A DNA stretch of 64,000 nucleotides from Gordonibacter sp034932485 (GTDB lineage Bacteria; Actinomycetota; Coriobacteriia; Coriobacteriales; Eggerthellaceae). Under the pieces are notes generated by a model. The model did no database searches, was not told where the DNA came from, and saw nothing but the letters and a program-made list of their open reading frames with translations. Each line of letters opens with the position of its first letter. Position 1 is the first letter of the stretch. Both the position numbers and the translations under genes were made by a program. The stretch lies in contig JAYFOQ010000034.1 in NCBI GenBank assembly GCA_034932485.1, positions 1 through 64,000 of the forward strand. The letters run 5' to 3'. Below are positions 42,866 through 52,414 of the stretch, one piece after another.

Positions 42866-45063
42866 CGTCCGATCACGGCAGAGCGCCGTTTCTTAAACGC
42901 ATTAAGATAACTTGTTTCGGTGCTTTCTCCGAGAAGGTTGTAGGTCCTTTTAGCCCAAACCTGAATGTTGTTTATGGGCGAAACGAGGCAGGAAAAACCA
43001 CCCTCACCTCGTTTGTGGGTGGTGTGTTGTTCGGCTGGGAAGAAGCACGCGGGGTGCGTAACACTTATAAGCCGAAGAATGCAGAACGCGCAGGGTCCTT
43101 GTTTTTTGCCCATCATCTTGGCAACGAATCAGCTGATGAACTGGTGCTATCGCGCGTTAGGAATATCGACGGCTTACAGGGCTCCACTGAGCTAGTGGAG
43201 GATGTTGATAAGGAAACGTTTCAGACGATGTTTTCGCTCACTAGCGACGAGCTACGTAGTCTGAGAAACACCACCGATGTTACGGCGAAGTTGCTCACTG
43301 CTGGATCGGGCACCGGGGCTAGTCCTGCTCATGCTTTGGCTGAGGTTCAGGCTCGTCTAGCTGAGTACACGTCGAGGGCATCGGGCATTGAATACTCTAT
43401 AACGAACTTAACTGCCGAGCAAGATGAATTGCGTGCAAGTATGGCGGCAGCAGCGGACGAGGCCGATCGGAACAAGTCGCAAGATAAAGAATTTCACGAG
43501 CTTGCCCCACAGCGATCGCAGCTGCTCTCTCGACTTGATGCTCTTAATACGACTATCGAAGCGCTTACTGCTCAGCGAGCTAGCCTAGAAAAACTCGATT
43601 CTCAGTGTGTGGACTTGCGTCGTCAGCTTGACGAATTGCAGGAAGATGAAGCGACTTTTGCTGCTGAGCGCCGCCTGCGCAAGCAGGAATCCGATCCTAC
43701 GCTTGCTGCCCTTAGCTTGTCGGATGAGAGAGCTTTGCGCGACCGGCTAGACACGCTTGCAGAAGAACAAGCAAAGTGTTCTCATAGTGTCGATTTAGCT
43801 AAGGAAAACTACGCCGCATCGCTTGCCGCTTATGAAGCACTGCTTGAGGTAGACGATGTTGAAGCAGCCTCTGAGAAGTATCGACGCCAACGTCAGGTGC
43901 AAGTGGTACTCTCTATTGCGCTACCATTGGTATTTATGGCTTCCGGTGTTCCGCTGTTTATTCACGGGCGCGAGATAACTAGTCTATCATTTACAGCCTT
44001 AGGTATAGGCTTGGTGGTATTCGCTCTGATATTAGCCGCCGCATCGTTGGTTATGCTATTTCGTCCCGACAAAGATGCCGAAGCCCTTGATGCTCGCCAA
44101 CAGGATGCTCGGTGGGTTATGTTGCAGGATAAGAAGAAGTTGGAGGCTTGTCTAGTTGCCCAACAGCAATTGACCGCTCGCCTCGCCGATCGACTTGCCG
44201 CCGCCGGCCTTGAAGCGGCCCATGGTTCTGTTCGTACAGCTCGTTTGCTTCTCGATGAAGCGAGGGAACTGCGAGCCGAAACTAGTTTACTACAGCAGCG
44301 GCAGCAAGCGCTTGCTTCGCGTCAATCTTCAGTACAGGACCGTTTGGCAGAAGTTGAGAGCCAGCGTGAGTTGCTGTTAGAACGTGCGGGAATGTCTGCT
44401 TTGGCAACTCCAATGACAATCGATGCTGCTATTAATCAGAAGATTAAGCAGCGTGCTGGTTTATTGGAAGCAAGCGAGAGTCTTAATCGCCGCTACGGCG
44501 AGCTCAAGCAAGAACTTTCGCAGGCGAAACAAACACGAAGTTTTGACGAGATAAAATTGCGCTATCAACAAGTAAGGACCCGCCAAGACGAGAGTGCTCG
44601 GGAATATGCACGATTGCTCTTGGCGAAACGCATGCTTGAGGCGGCTATTGCTGCGTGGGAGAGCAAAAGTCAGCCTGAGGTATATCGTCAAGCCAGCCGT
44701 CTTATGGCTTTGATGACTAATGATCGTTGGGTGAAAGTAGGCATGACTCCTGAAGGTAAGTTGCAAGTAATTGATGCGGTAAAGACGGTGCGCGATCCGG
44801 TACATTTATCGTTAGGAACATGTCAGCAACTCTACCTTGCGTTGCGTATTGCGTTACTTATGACGGCCGATAACGTGGGTCGTGCGATTCCTATTTTGGC
44901 TGACGATATTCTAGTGAACTTCGACGCCCGCCGACGCATGGGTGCCGTTCGCGCTCTGGCTGAACTTGCTCGTACTCGGCAGGTAATCCTATTTACCTGC
45001 CATGAAGAAATAGTAGAGTCCATGCGCTCGGCGGATCCGGCGCTGAACGTTGTAGAACTGTAA
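42862..45063 (+). CDS. yhaN: AAA ATPase, YhaN/SbcC-like
   Basis: 733 residues. Walker A YGRNEAGKTTLTSFV, D-loop/Walker B at the C-terminus (PILADDILVNFDARRRMGAVRAL) and TCHEEIVE. The middle is coiled coil, interrupted by a likely membrane hairpin (VVLSIALPLVFMASGVPLF and FTALGIGLVVFALILAAASLV). SMC/Rad50-like; overlaps yhaO by 4 bp (ATGA), so the two are translated together. By analogy with SbcCD they would process DNA ends, possibly at the membrane. Confidence 0.88.
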   Translation: MTSDHGRAPFLKRIKITCFGAFSEKVVGPFSPNLNVVYGRNEAGKTTLTSFVGGVLFGWEEARGVRNTYKPKNAERAGSLFFAHHLGNESADELVLSRVRNIDGLQGSTELVEDVDKETFQTMFSLTSDELRSLRNTTDVTAKLLTAGSGTGASPAHALAEVQARLAEYTSRASGIEYSITNLTAEQDELRASMAAAADEADRNKSQDKEFHELAPQRSQLLSRLDALNTTIEALTAQRASLEKLDSQCVDLRRQLDELQEDEATFAAERRLRKQESDPTLAALSLSDERALRDRLDTLAEEQAKCSHSVDLAKENYAASLAAYEALLEVDDVEAASEKYRRQRQVQVVLSIALPLVFMASGVPLFIHGREITSLSFTALGIGLVVFALILAAASLVMLFRPDKDAEALDARQQDARWVMLQDKKKLEACLVAQQQLTARLADRLAAAGLEAAHGSVRTARLLLDEARELRAETSLLQQRQQALASRQSSVQDRLAEVESQRELLLERAGMSALATPMTIDAAINQKIKQRAGLLEASESLNRRYGELKQELSQAKQTRSFDEIKLRYQQVRTRQDESAREYARLLLAKRMLEAAIAAWESKSQPEVYRQASRLMALMTNDRWVKVGMTPEGKLQVIDAVKTVRDPVHLSLGTCQQLYLALRIALLMTADNVGRAIPILADDILVNFDARRRMGAVRALAELARTRQVILFTCHEEIVESMRSADPALNVVEL

Positions 45064-45205
45064 TATAATCATATATTTGCGGCGGGAATTGCCGCAGCGT
45101 CCGCGACGCGACGGCATGCGCCGCGGAGACACGCAAACGGCGGTAGCTTCAAAAACTTCCGCTCGAGATCCGGCGTATAGAGACGCCGGGCGAAAGGATG
45201 CGAAC
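45064..45205 (+). promoter_or_regulatory. Structured purA leader with -10 TATAAT
   Basis: TATAAT at 45064-45069 is followed by three hairpins: GCGGC/GCCGC (45079-45083, 45091-45095), TCCGCG/CGCGGA (45100-45105, 45122-45127) and CCGGCGT/ACGCCGG (45170-45176, 45183-45189). The last ends just before the AAAGGA ribosome site. No known purine riboswitch pattern is recognised. Confidence 0.5.
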
Positions 45206-46522
45206 ATGCCCAGCACGGTACTCGTCGGCGCCCAATGGGGAGACGAAGGCAAAGGCAAGATCACCGACCTCATCGCACGCGAATACGATTTCGTTGTGCG
45301 TTATCAAGGTGGCAACAACGCCGGTCACACGGTTATCCACGGAGACAAGAAACTAGCGTTGCATCTCATGCCATCTGGTGTGATGTATGACCATGCAGTG
45401 CCAGTTATTGGCAATGGCGTGGTTATTGATCCCGGCGTGCTCATTAAAGAAATGGCCATGCTGGAGGCTGAGGGTATTTCGTGCGGCAATCTGAAGATAT
45501 CATGTGATGCTCACATAATCATGCCTTACCATAAAGACTTCGATGGTGCCGACGAAAAGCGTCTGGGAGACAATAAGATTGGCACTACGAAGCGCGGTAT
45601 TGGTCCGTGCTATCAGGATAAGGCTGCGCGTAAAGGCATCCGTGTCCAAGATTTACTGGACGAAAAGATTTTCCGCTTGAAGCTTGAAACAGCGCTCGCT
45701 CAGAAAAATCCCATTTTAGAGAAAATATACGGTCTGCATACCTATACGGTAGAAGAGATATGCGAAGAATACTTACCCTATGCTCGTATTTTAAAGCCGT
45801 TCATGGCCGAGACAGCGCAGCTACTTAACGATGCCGTGCGCAATGGTAAACAAATTCTGTTTGAGGGCGCTCAGGGAACGCTTTTGGATATCGACCATGG
45901 TACGTACCCATATGTTACTTCGTCATCGTGCTGTGCTGGTGGCGCAGCGACGGGTTCTGGGGTGGGTCCTACGGCTATCGATCGTGTATTAGGCATTCAG
46001 AAGGCTTACATTACGCGTGTTGGGGAAGGCCCTTTCCCCACAGAGCAGCGCTTCCCGGAAGATGGTGGTGTTGGTGAGGAAGCTGAGATCGGTGAGACGC
46101 TATGTAAGGTGGGTCACGAATTCGGTGTAACTACGGGTCGTAAGCGTCGCTGCGGTTGGTTTGACGCGGTTATCGGGCGCTATGCTGCGGAAGTGAATGG
46201 ACTTACCGACGTGGCTCTGACTAAACTGGACGTGCTCAGTGCTTTCGACACCATCAAGGTATGTACTGCGTACGAGTGTGAGGGTAAGGTTTACGATTAT
46301 TTCCCCATGCAACAAAGCGTGTTGTTCCACGCTAAACCGGTCTATGAAGAATTGCCCGGTTGGAAAGATGTGGATATCACGGGGTGTCGACTATTCGAAG
46401 AATTGCCTGAAAATGCAAGAGCCTACGTGGAGTACCTAGAAAAGATTACCGGCGTGCGTATTAGCATTATCGCCGTAGGTCCGGACCGTGATCAAACCAT
46501 CTTGCGCGGTTGGGACCGCTAG
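45206..46522 (+). CDS. purA: Adenylosuccinate synthetase
   Basis: 438 residues. GTP-dependent conversion of IMP and aspartate to adenylosuccinate. Seen: VLVGAQWGDEGKGKITD, GGNNAGHTV, FEGAQGTLLDIDHGTYPYVTSS, TTGRKRRCGWFDAV, and LTKLDVLS. ATG 45206 with AAAGGA upstream fits the family's N-terminus; the frame is open to 45077 through the leader. Confidence 0.96.
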   Translation: MPSTVLVGAQWGDEGKGKITDLIAREYDFVVRYQGGNNAGHTVIHGDKKLALHLMPSGVMYDHAVPVIGNGVVIDPGVLIKEMAMLEAEGISCGNLKISCDAHIIMPYHKDFDGADEKRLGDNKIGTTKRGIGPCYQDKAARKGIRVQDLLDEKIFRLKLETALAQKNPILEKIYGLHTYTVEEICEEYLPYARILKPFMAETAQLLNDAVRNGKQILFEGAQGTLLDIDHGTYPYVTSSSCCAGGAATGSGVGPTAIDRVLGIQKAYITRVGEGPFPTEQRFPEDGGVGEEAEIGETLCKVGHEFGVTTGRKRRCGWFDAVIGRYAAEVNGLTDVALTKLDVLSAFDTIKVCTAYECEGKVYDYFPMQQSVLFHAKPVYEELPGWKDVDITGCRLFEELPENARAYVEYLEKITGVRISIIAVGPDRDQTILRGWDR

Positions 46523-46541
46523 CAGGTTGAAAGGAAAGAGA

Positions 46542-47831
46542 ATGAACATCTTGGTCTTGGGCGGCGGCGGACGTGAGCATGCCATTACCTGGGCGCTCGC
46601 AAAATCTCCTCGTACCGACAAGCTCTTCGTGGCACCCGGTAATGGAGGTACGGCGGGTATTGCGGAGAACGTAGCAGGCTTAAAAGTTGAGGATGGTCAA
46701 TCTGTGTTGGCCTTCGCTCGCGACCACGATATCGACTTAGTGGTTATCGGGCCCGAGGCACCGTTGGTGGCTGGTGTGGCCGACGTGCTGCGTGAAGCGG
46801 GAATTCCTGCGTTTGGGCCCGACGCCGAAGGAGCACAGCTCGAGGGTAGCAAGACCTTCAGCAAACGCTTTATGGACGATCACGGTATTCCTACAGCTCG
46901 TTACGACAGCTTTACCGAATTGGAGCCAGCGTTGGCCTACGTGCGTGAGTTGGGCGCTCCTATTGTGGTGAAGGCCGATGGTTTGGCTGCAGGAAAAGGT
47001 GTTATCGTAGCAGAAACTGAGGCTGACGCTGAAGTTGCCGTACGGAGCTGTTTCGATGGAGCATTCGGCGATGCTGGTTCAACCGTACTTATTGAAGAAT
47101 TTCTTACTGGTCCTGAGTGTTCGCTGCTTGCGTTTGTAAGCGCTGGTAAGGCTCATTGTATGGCTACGGCACAAGATCACAAACGTGCCTTCGATGGTGA
47201 TAGGGGGCCGAATACGGGCGGTATGGGTGTGTATTCGCCGGTGCCTATCGTAGAGCCTGATGAGCTAGCTAGTATGTATGAGATCATGGAGAAGGCTGCG
47301 GCCGCTACTGCCGAAGTATTTGATTATGATTACCGTGGCGTACTTTACGGCGGCTTTATGTTAACGCCCCAAGGCCCGAAAATGCTCGAATTCAACGCGC
47401 GCTTCGGCGATCCTGAGACACAAGTGGTACTGCCGCGTCTGGAAACCGATCTCGTTGATATCGCGCTCGCTGTAGCTGAAGGACGACCCGATGATATCAA
47501 TCTGCGTTGGAGCGAGCAGTGGGCAGTGAGCGTTGTTTTAGCAAGCGACGGTTACCCGGGGTCGTATGAAAAAGGTAAAGTTATCCTTGGTATCGAAGAA
47601 GCTGAGCAGCTGGAAGGGGTGACGGTGTTCCATGCCGGCACGACTACCAACTACGATGGCGAATTGGTTACTGCTGGTGGTCGCGTGTTGAACGTGACTG
47701 CTTTGGGCGACTCTTTTGAAGAGGCGCGAGAACGTGCTTACGAAGCTTGTGATCTTATTAACTTTGAGGGCAAGCAGTATCGTACCGACATTGGAAAACG
47801 TGCGGCCGAAGGCCGTCAGGCGTGGAATTAG
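46542..47831 (+). CDS. purD: Phosphoribosylamine--glycine ligase
   Basis: 429 residues. ATP-grasp enzyme of purine synthesis forming GAR. Seen: MNILVLGGGGREHAITWAL, GPEAPLVAGVAD, KADGLAAGKGVIVAET, AQDHKRAFDGDRGPNTGGMGVYSP and EFNARFGDPETQ. AAAGGAAAG upstream of ATG 46542. 19 bp after purA, so in one transcript with it. Confidence 0.97.
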   Translation: MNILVLGGGGREHAITWALAKSPRTDKLFVAPGNGGTAGIAENVAGLKVEDGQSVLAFARDHDIDLVVIGPEAPLVAGVADVLREAGIPAFGPDAEGAQLEGSKTFSKRFMDDHGIPTARYDSFTELEPALAYVRELGAPIVVKADGLAAGKGVIVAETEADAEVAVRSCFDGAFGDAGSTVLIEEFLTGPECSLLAFVSAGKAHCMATAQDHKRAFDGDRGPNTGGMGVYSPVPIVEPDELASMYEIMEKAAAATAEVFDYDYRGVLYGGFMLTPQGPKMLEFNARFGDPETQVVLPRLETDLVDIALAVAEGRPDDINLRWSEQWAVSVVLASDGYPGSYEKGKVILGIEEAEQLEGVTVFHAGTTTNYDGELVTAGGRVLNVTALGDSFEEARERAYEACDLINFEGKQYRTDIGKRAAEGRQAWN

Positions 47832-47846
47832 AGGCGAAGTAATTCA

Positions 47847-49157
47847 ATGCTTTCAGAACGCATGCTTACTGCCGTCGTGCGGCAGACTACCAAGAACTAC
47901 CTAAAACTACAACCCACGACGGAAGCGTGTGTTCCTAGTCCTAGGCCGGGTATGAAGTACATGTTATATATGCATGTACCCTTTTGTGAGCGTTTGTGTC
48001 CGTACTGCTCTTTTAATCGCTTCCCCTTCTCCGAAAACCGTGCTCGGCCCTATTTTGCCAATATGCGCAAAGAGATGCTTATGCTGAAGGAACTAGGCTA
48101 CGATTTTGAAAGCCTGTATGTGGGTGGAGGCACACCCACAGTTTTGTTGGATGAACTCTGCGACACGATCGACATGGCAAAAGAGACGTTCTCTATCAAA
48201 GAGGTGTCGAGCGAGACGAACCCCAACCACCTTATTCCGGAATATCTGGATAGGCTGCAAGGTCGAGTGCAGCGTTTGAGTGTAGGTGTTCAGAGCTTCG
48301 ACAATGGGCTTCTTAAGCAGATGGATCGCTTTGATAAGTATGGATGCGCAGAAGAGATTCTTGAGCGTGTGGGCCAAGCGAGTCCTTATTTCACCTCGAT
48401 GAATGTGGATATGATATTCAACTTCCCTGCTCAGACTGAAAATATTCTGATCAACGATATTGAGCGTGTTGTTGAAAGTGGTGCCAGTCAAACCACTTTT
48501 TATCCGCTTATGGCATCGCCAAGCGTTGCGCGTTCGCTCGCGCAAACGGTAGGACGAGTTGACTACGCTCGCGAACAGCGTTTCTACCGTATTATTGATG
48601 AGCTGTTAACTGGGGGCGATAAGCCACTGTTCGACCACGGTAGTGCTTGGGCATTTAATCGTCGCGGAAGCAACATTGAAGGCGAGAAAGCTATGATCGA
48701 CGAGTATGTTGTCGATTACGAGGAGTACCCCGCTATCGGCAGTGGTGGTATCACCTATTTGGGCGAAACGCTCTATGTGAACACGTTTTCTGTCAATGAT
48801 TACAATGCAGCTATTGAGGATGGTCGCATGTCCCTTATGGGCAAAGCTACCTTCAGTAAACGAGATCGGATGCGTTATCGCTTTATGATGCAGCTGTTTG
48901 GTTTGCGCCTAGATAAGCGTCAGTTCCTACAGGATTTCGGCTGTACGGTAGAGGCTGGCTTGCCGGTGGAAACGATGTTTATGAAAGCATCGGGAGCATT
49001 TGCCACCGATACACCTGAAGAATATACCCTTACCCCCAAAGGTCGCTATCTTATGGTAGTAATGATGCGTCAGTTTTTCATAGGCGTGAATAATCTGCGC
49101 GATCAAGCGCGTGCTGCCCTTACGGGGGAGGAGCGCAAGCTTATCTTTGGAGAGTAA
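47847..49157 (+). CDS. Radical SAM protein, coproporphyrinogen III oxidase (HemN/HemW-like) family
   Basis: 436 residues. Radical SAM cluster motif CERLCPYCSF (C-x3-C-x2-C), SAM-binding YVGGGTPTVL, ETNPNHL, RLSVGVQSFDNGLLKQMDR and SMNVDMIFNFPAQT, all HemN-type. The C-terminal HemN winged-helix-like region is present but diverged (KGRYLMVVMMRQFF). Could be a true heme enzyme, a HemW-like heme chaperone, or a radical SAM methylase such as those in the broader family; substrate unclear. 15 bp after purD and 15 bp before a pilin gene. Confidence 0.85.
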   Translation: MLSERMLTAVVRQTTKNYLKLQPTTEACVPSPRPGMKYMLYMHVPFCERLCPYCSFNRFPFSENRARPYFANMRKEMLMLKELGYDFESLYVGGGTPTVLLDELCDTIDMAKETFSIKEVSSETNPNHLIPEYLDRLQGRVQRLSVGVQSFDNGLLKQMDRFDKYGCAEEILERVGQASPYFTSMNVDMIFNFPAQTENILINDIERVVESGASQTTFYPLMASPSVARSLAQTVGRVDYAREQRFYRIIDELLTGGDKPLFDHGSAWAFNRRGSNIEGEKAMIDEYVVDYEEYPAIGSGGITYLGETLYVNTFSVNDYNAAIEDGRMSLMGKATFSKRDRMRYRFMMQLFGLRLDKRQFLQDFGCTVEAGLPVETMFMKASGAFATDTPEEYTLTPKGRYLMVVMMRQFFIGVNNLRDQARAALTGEERKLIFGE

Positions 49158-49172
49158 AGAGGGTGAACCAGC

Positions 49173-49964
49173 ATGAGGCGGGTATCTACCACAGGTAATA
49201 ATTCGCTACGTATGGGCGGATCGGGCTTCACCTTGGCTGAACTGCTTGTTGTGGTTGGTATAATAGCCGTACTGGTTGCCATTGCTATTCCTGTATTTAC
49301 TGCATCAGTTGCCTCTTCGCAAAAAGCGACGTGCGATGCAAATCGTCGGGCTTTGAAGGGCGAGATAGTTACAACCTCGCTCAATTCAGGCGAGAGGGAC
49401 TGTTCTAAGATATTTGCAAATCCCGAGCAGTACGGCATTACCGATCGTGCCGCCTTTACCTGCCCACTTAGCGGAGAATGGACTTGTGACAAGGCGGGAA
49501 CCGTCAGCTGTAGTAAACATTTACGCGAAGAGGACGATGCTCAAACCGCCGCCAGTAAGACTTATCTTGAGTTGTGGGAAAAGTTCGTTAACGAGTACAC
49601 CGATTCTTATCTAAACAACAACCTCATGCGAGATAAGTTCTTTGCCGAGGGAGGCGATAAGACGAAGCTCGATTACGCAGGGACGCAGTATACGGTACAG
49701 CCTTATTATGCAGCCAATGGCGAGTCGTGGCTGTTCGCCAAGGAAGGAACAAGTAATAGCTGGAATGCGACTCTCGTTTACGATCCAACGGACGGCTCGT
49801 GGTACCGGGCGCTCAACTGGGCTGGAACAGAAACGGGTGCAGCAGCGATTACCTTTAAGGACCGCGCCGATCTTCATGCACAAGTCTCCAGTGCCACGAG
49901 TGGAAAAGATTCTCATCTTACCTGGGAAAAGGTAACCGACTTTACTATTACCACAACCTCGTAG
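49173..49964 (+). CDS. Type IV pilin-like prepilin (plus strand)
   Basis: 263 residues. Class III signal: basic leader then GSG/FTLAELLVVVGIIAVLVAIAIPVF with Glu at +5. The globular part (about residues 45-263) has four or more Cys (CDANRR, CSKIF, CPLSGEWTC, CSKH), suggesting disulfides. AGAGGGTGA before ATG 49173. It is the only pilus gene on the plus strand, convergent with pilO, 6 bp between stop codons. Confidence 0.92.
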   Translation: MRRVSTTGNNSLRMGGSGFTLAELLVVVGIIAVLVAIAIPVFTASVASSQKATCDANRRALKGEIVTTSLNSGERDCSKIFANPEQYGITDRAAFTCPLSGEWTCDKAGTVSCSKHLREEDDAQTAASKTYLELWEKFVNEYTDSYLNNNLMRDKFFAEGGDKTKLDYAGTQYTVQPYYAANGESWLFAKEGTSNSWNATLVYDPTDGSWYRALNWAGTETGAAAITFKDRADLHAQVSSATSGKDSHLTWEKVTDFTITTTS

Positions 49965-49970
49965 CCTGCG

Positions 49971-50522
49971 TTATGCATTTTTCTTCTCAAAGAAGGTCAC
50001 GGTTGCTGTCGCGTTGACGGTGCTAGTAGACTCTGCCTGTCCTAGTTCGTCGCCCGTAATGGTAATGTCGCCAACGAGGCAGGTATATTGGCAGTTGATA
50101 AGCTTCGTTAACACCGATTGTGCGGCTGCGTATGAAGAGGCGGAAAACGTGATACTTACCTTGCGCCGTACAAGCGAATTTGAGGTGTCGGCATCGGAAA
50201 AGTTGAGGGAGTAGCTGTTCGCCTCGGAGAGAATGGTGTCAAGCGCCGTGATCTCGTTTTTGGTATTGTCGTAAGCGGGCAGGCTCTTTCGCGCTGCACC
50301 TTCTGCCTTTTCTTGCTCTATCTGCGCTTCGAGCTGCGTCTTTTTTGCTGCAATGGCCTGTTGGATCACTATTTCATCCTGTACCCCACCGAGTTTTGAT
50401 TGCGCTCGTGTAATGGTATTTAGTGAAGGTTGTAGTACCACTAGGTAGTAAAAGCATCCGAGCAGCAAAAAGGCCAAAATAAGCAACAGAACCTTTTCAC
50501 GCGTAGAGAATGATCGATTCAT
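49971..50522 (-). CDS. pilO: Type IV pilus inner-membrane protein PilO-like
   Basis: 183 residues. One N-terminal membrane helix (KVLLLILAFLLLGCFYYLVVL) then a coiled coil (QAIAAKKTQLEAQIEQEKAEGA) and a ferredoxin-like C-terminal domain. Assigned by topology and position after pilM and pilN. Starts overlapping the pilN stop by 4 bp. Forms the alignment subcomplex with PilN. Last gene of the minus-strand pilus unit. Confidence 0.8.
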   Translation of the reverse strand: MNRSFSTREKVLLLILAFLLLGCFYYLVVLQPSLNTITRAQSKLGGVQDEIVIQQAIAAKKTQLEAQIEQEKAEGAARKSLPAYDNTKNEITALDTILSEANSYSLNFSDADTSNSLVRRKVSITFSASSYAAAQSVLTKLINCQYTCLVGDITITGDELGQAESTSTVNATATVTFFEKKNA

Positions 50523-51145
50523 GACGTAGCTCCTGTTCCTGCAGTGGCACCTGACGAGCTCGTGTCATTTGTCGAAGCTGCCTTGAGCGTAATAACAACG
50601 GTGGAAACGACATCGTCATTTTTATCGGTCTTCGCCGTGGATACCGAAACATTAGAAACGATAGAGTTGGTTTCGATTGATGAGACCACATGCGAAAGAT
50701 CGTCAAGGGAGGTATTGCTAAACTGCAGTTTGACGGTGTTTCCCGAAATGCTGACTGATTGCAGATTGGCTGAGCTTGCCACCGAGTTTTGAAGTAACGA
50801 GAAAATAGCTGCTCGATCGGCAAGCGATTTTTCTTCGTCGGATAAACCATTGATTGCGTATTCAGAATACGTGTTCTGAAGCTGTGCGTAATTGGCATTG
50901 CTTTCTTCAAGCTTGTTCAATTGTGTTTGTGCTGCAGCGAGATTTCCGGTGCTTGTTGAAGCGGCACTCATAACATCGACAATGCCGAATTTAGTAAAGA
51001 GAGCAATGGCAATGAGGGCTATGGCGAAGACGACGATGCTTCTCGTAGAGTTCCGGGTATTCTCGTTGCAGGTAACAAGATTGATTGTCTGCTTGGTAGG
51101 ATAGACGGGGTTTTTGCTTCGCTTGAGCGTTAATTCAAAGGCCAC
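50519..51145 (-). CDS. pilN: Type IV pilus assembly protein PilN-like
   Basis: 208 residues. Short cytoplasmic N-terminus with a PilM-binding-type INLV motif (TINLVTCNEN), membrane helix about 36-57 (SIVVFAIALIAIALFTKFGIV), coiled coil (NLAAAQTQLNKLEESNANYAQLQ), and a periplasmic-type ferredoxin domain. 9 bp after pilM. The INLV-like motif is the interaction site for PilM in Pseudomonas and Thermus. Confidence 0.82.
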   Translation of the reverse strand: MAFELTLKRSKNPVYPTKQTINLVTCNENTRNSTRSIVVFAIALIAIALFTKFGIVDVMSAASTSTGNLAAAQTQLNKLEESNANYAQLQNTYSEYAINGLSDEEKSLADRAAIFSLLQNSVASSANLQSVSISGNTVKLQFSNTSLDDLSHVVSSIETNSIVSNVSVSTAKTDKNDDVVSTVVITLKAASTNDTSSSGATAGTGATS

Positions 51146-51154
51146 GACTACTCC

Positions 51155-52276
51155 TTACTGCATTGCGATGCCGACAGCTGCGGGGCAGAGGCGGGCGTTG
51201 CTATGGTTATGCGTCGATGGCGGCATGATGGTATCGATATCGAGCACATCGATAGAAAGATGCTCAACTAAAGTTTCGATAAGGGGAGCCACGAGCGATC
51301 CGATGCCGCAATAATACACGGCATCGAGTTGGGAGTCGGGATAGTTGAAGTTAAAAAAGCTTATGATGCGCGCTAACTCGATGCCAAGGCGTTCATAAAT
51401 ATTGTTGCATTCCGCAATATCTTGGGCATTCTCATAATTGGTTTCTAAGTACGTTTTCGCCAAAGTGATGTCGATGCTAAAATGATCGGCTACGGCAGTG
51501 GCAAGTGTGGACATTCCCACTTCAATGACACGAGTTACCTCATAGCGTCCCTGAGGGAATAGGTAGACTTTCGTATCGCTGCCGCCGATATCGATAAAGC
51601 AGAAGTCGCGGTAGGGGGTCTGCGGCATGAGAGAAGAAGCACCGGGTGCGTCGGGTCTTGTTCCTGCATTACGTATACGCGTTTCGTACGCATCGACGAT
51701 GGCTGCATAGGACATGATGTCCGGAGCTGCCTTCTTTAGCTTGAGACCTGCACGCTTGCACATATTTTCGTAGGAGGTAATGGTGTCGTTGAGTGCTGCC
51801 GCGGCGAGGACGTTCATCACTATAGGCGCATCTGGCACGCTCTCGACCTGTGCGGTGTTAGCTGACAACCCGGATGCAGGTGTTTCTTGTGGGGAGTATT
51901 CCTCGGAACCATCTCGCTTTGTGTCAAGAATTGCATAGTCGAAACGGTATTTGTCCTTGCCTTCCGCGATATAATCTTTGAACTCGAAGGGAAGATTTAT
52001 TTTGAGTTCATCTGCCGTCATGGCGGGCAGTGCGATGCGTCGCGTAAATACATCGTTGGAGTGGAGAACCAAAGCGGCATTTTTGGTGGATATCTTATTC
52101 TTTCGCACGGCATCCCGAAGAATTTCCGACATGGTTTCAAGCGATGTTATGCGCCCGTCTTTTACGAGGTTATCGGGCAGCAACTCAATTACCACCAGTT
52201 CGATTGTTTCTCGTGAGCAAACGACCAGTTTTAGATGACCTGAGTCGACGTCGATGCCAAGGTATGATTTTGCCAT
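51155..52276 (-). CDS. pilM: Type IV pilus assembly ATPase PilM (actin-like)
   Basis: 373 residues. FtsA/actin-like fold: SYLGIDVDSGHLKLVVCS (phosphate 1), LPFEFKDYIAEGKDKYRFDYAIL, CFIDIGGSDTKVYLFPQGR (phosphate 2), and ISFFNFNYPDSQLDAVYYCGIGSL (adenosine motif). Cytoplasmic ring that binds PilN. 138 bp separate it from the prepilin peptidase gene. Confidence 0.9.
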   Translation of the reverse strand: MAKSYLGIDVDSGHLKLVVCSRETIELVVIELLPDNLVKDGRITSLETMSEILRDAVRKNKISTKNAALVLHSNDVFTRRIALPAMTADELKINLPFEFKDYIAEGKDKYRFDYAILDTKRDGSEEYSPQETPASGLSANTAQVESVPDAPIVMNVLAAAALNDTITSYENMCKRAGLKLKKAAPDIMSYAAIVDAYETRIRNAGTRPDAPGASSLMPQTPYRDFCFIDIGGSDTKVYLFPQGRYEVTRVIEVGMSTLATAVADHFSIDITLAKTYLETNYENAQDIAECNNIYERLGIELARIISFFNFNYPDSQLDAVYYCGIGSLVAPLIETLVEHLSIDVLDIDTIMPPSTHNHSNARLCPAAVGIAMQ

Positions 52277-52414
52277 TCGCTACCCCTTTTCTCTGAGGCA
52301 ATTATAGTGCACAAAAAGCTTTTGTGATGTTAGCGCCCAACAAATAGCGCGGCATTTGCAGCGAAATGAAGCAAATGCCCTTAAGGAATGCTATCAAGGT
52401 GATTCTTGTTCAAA

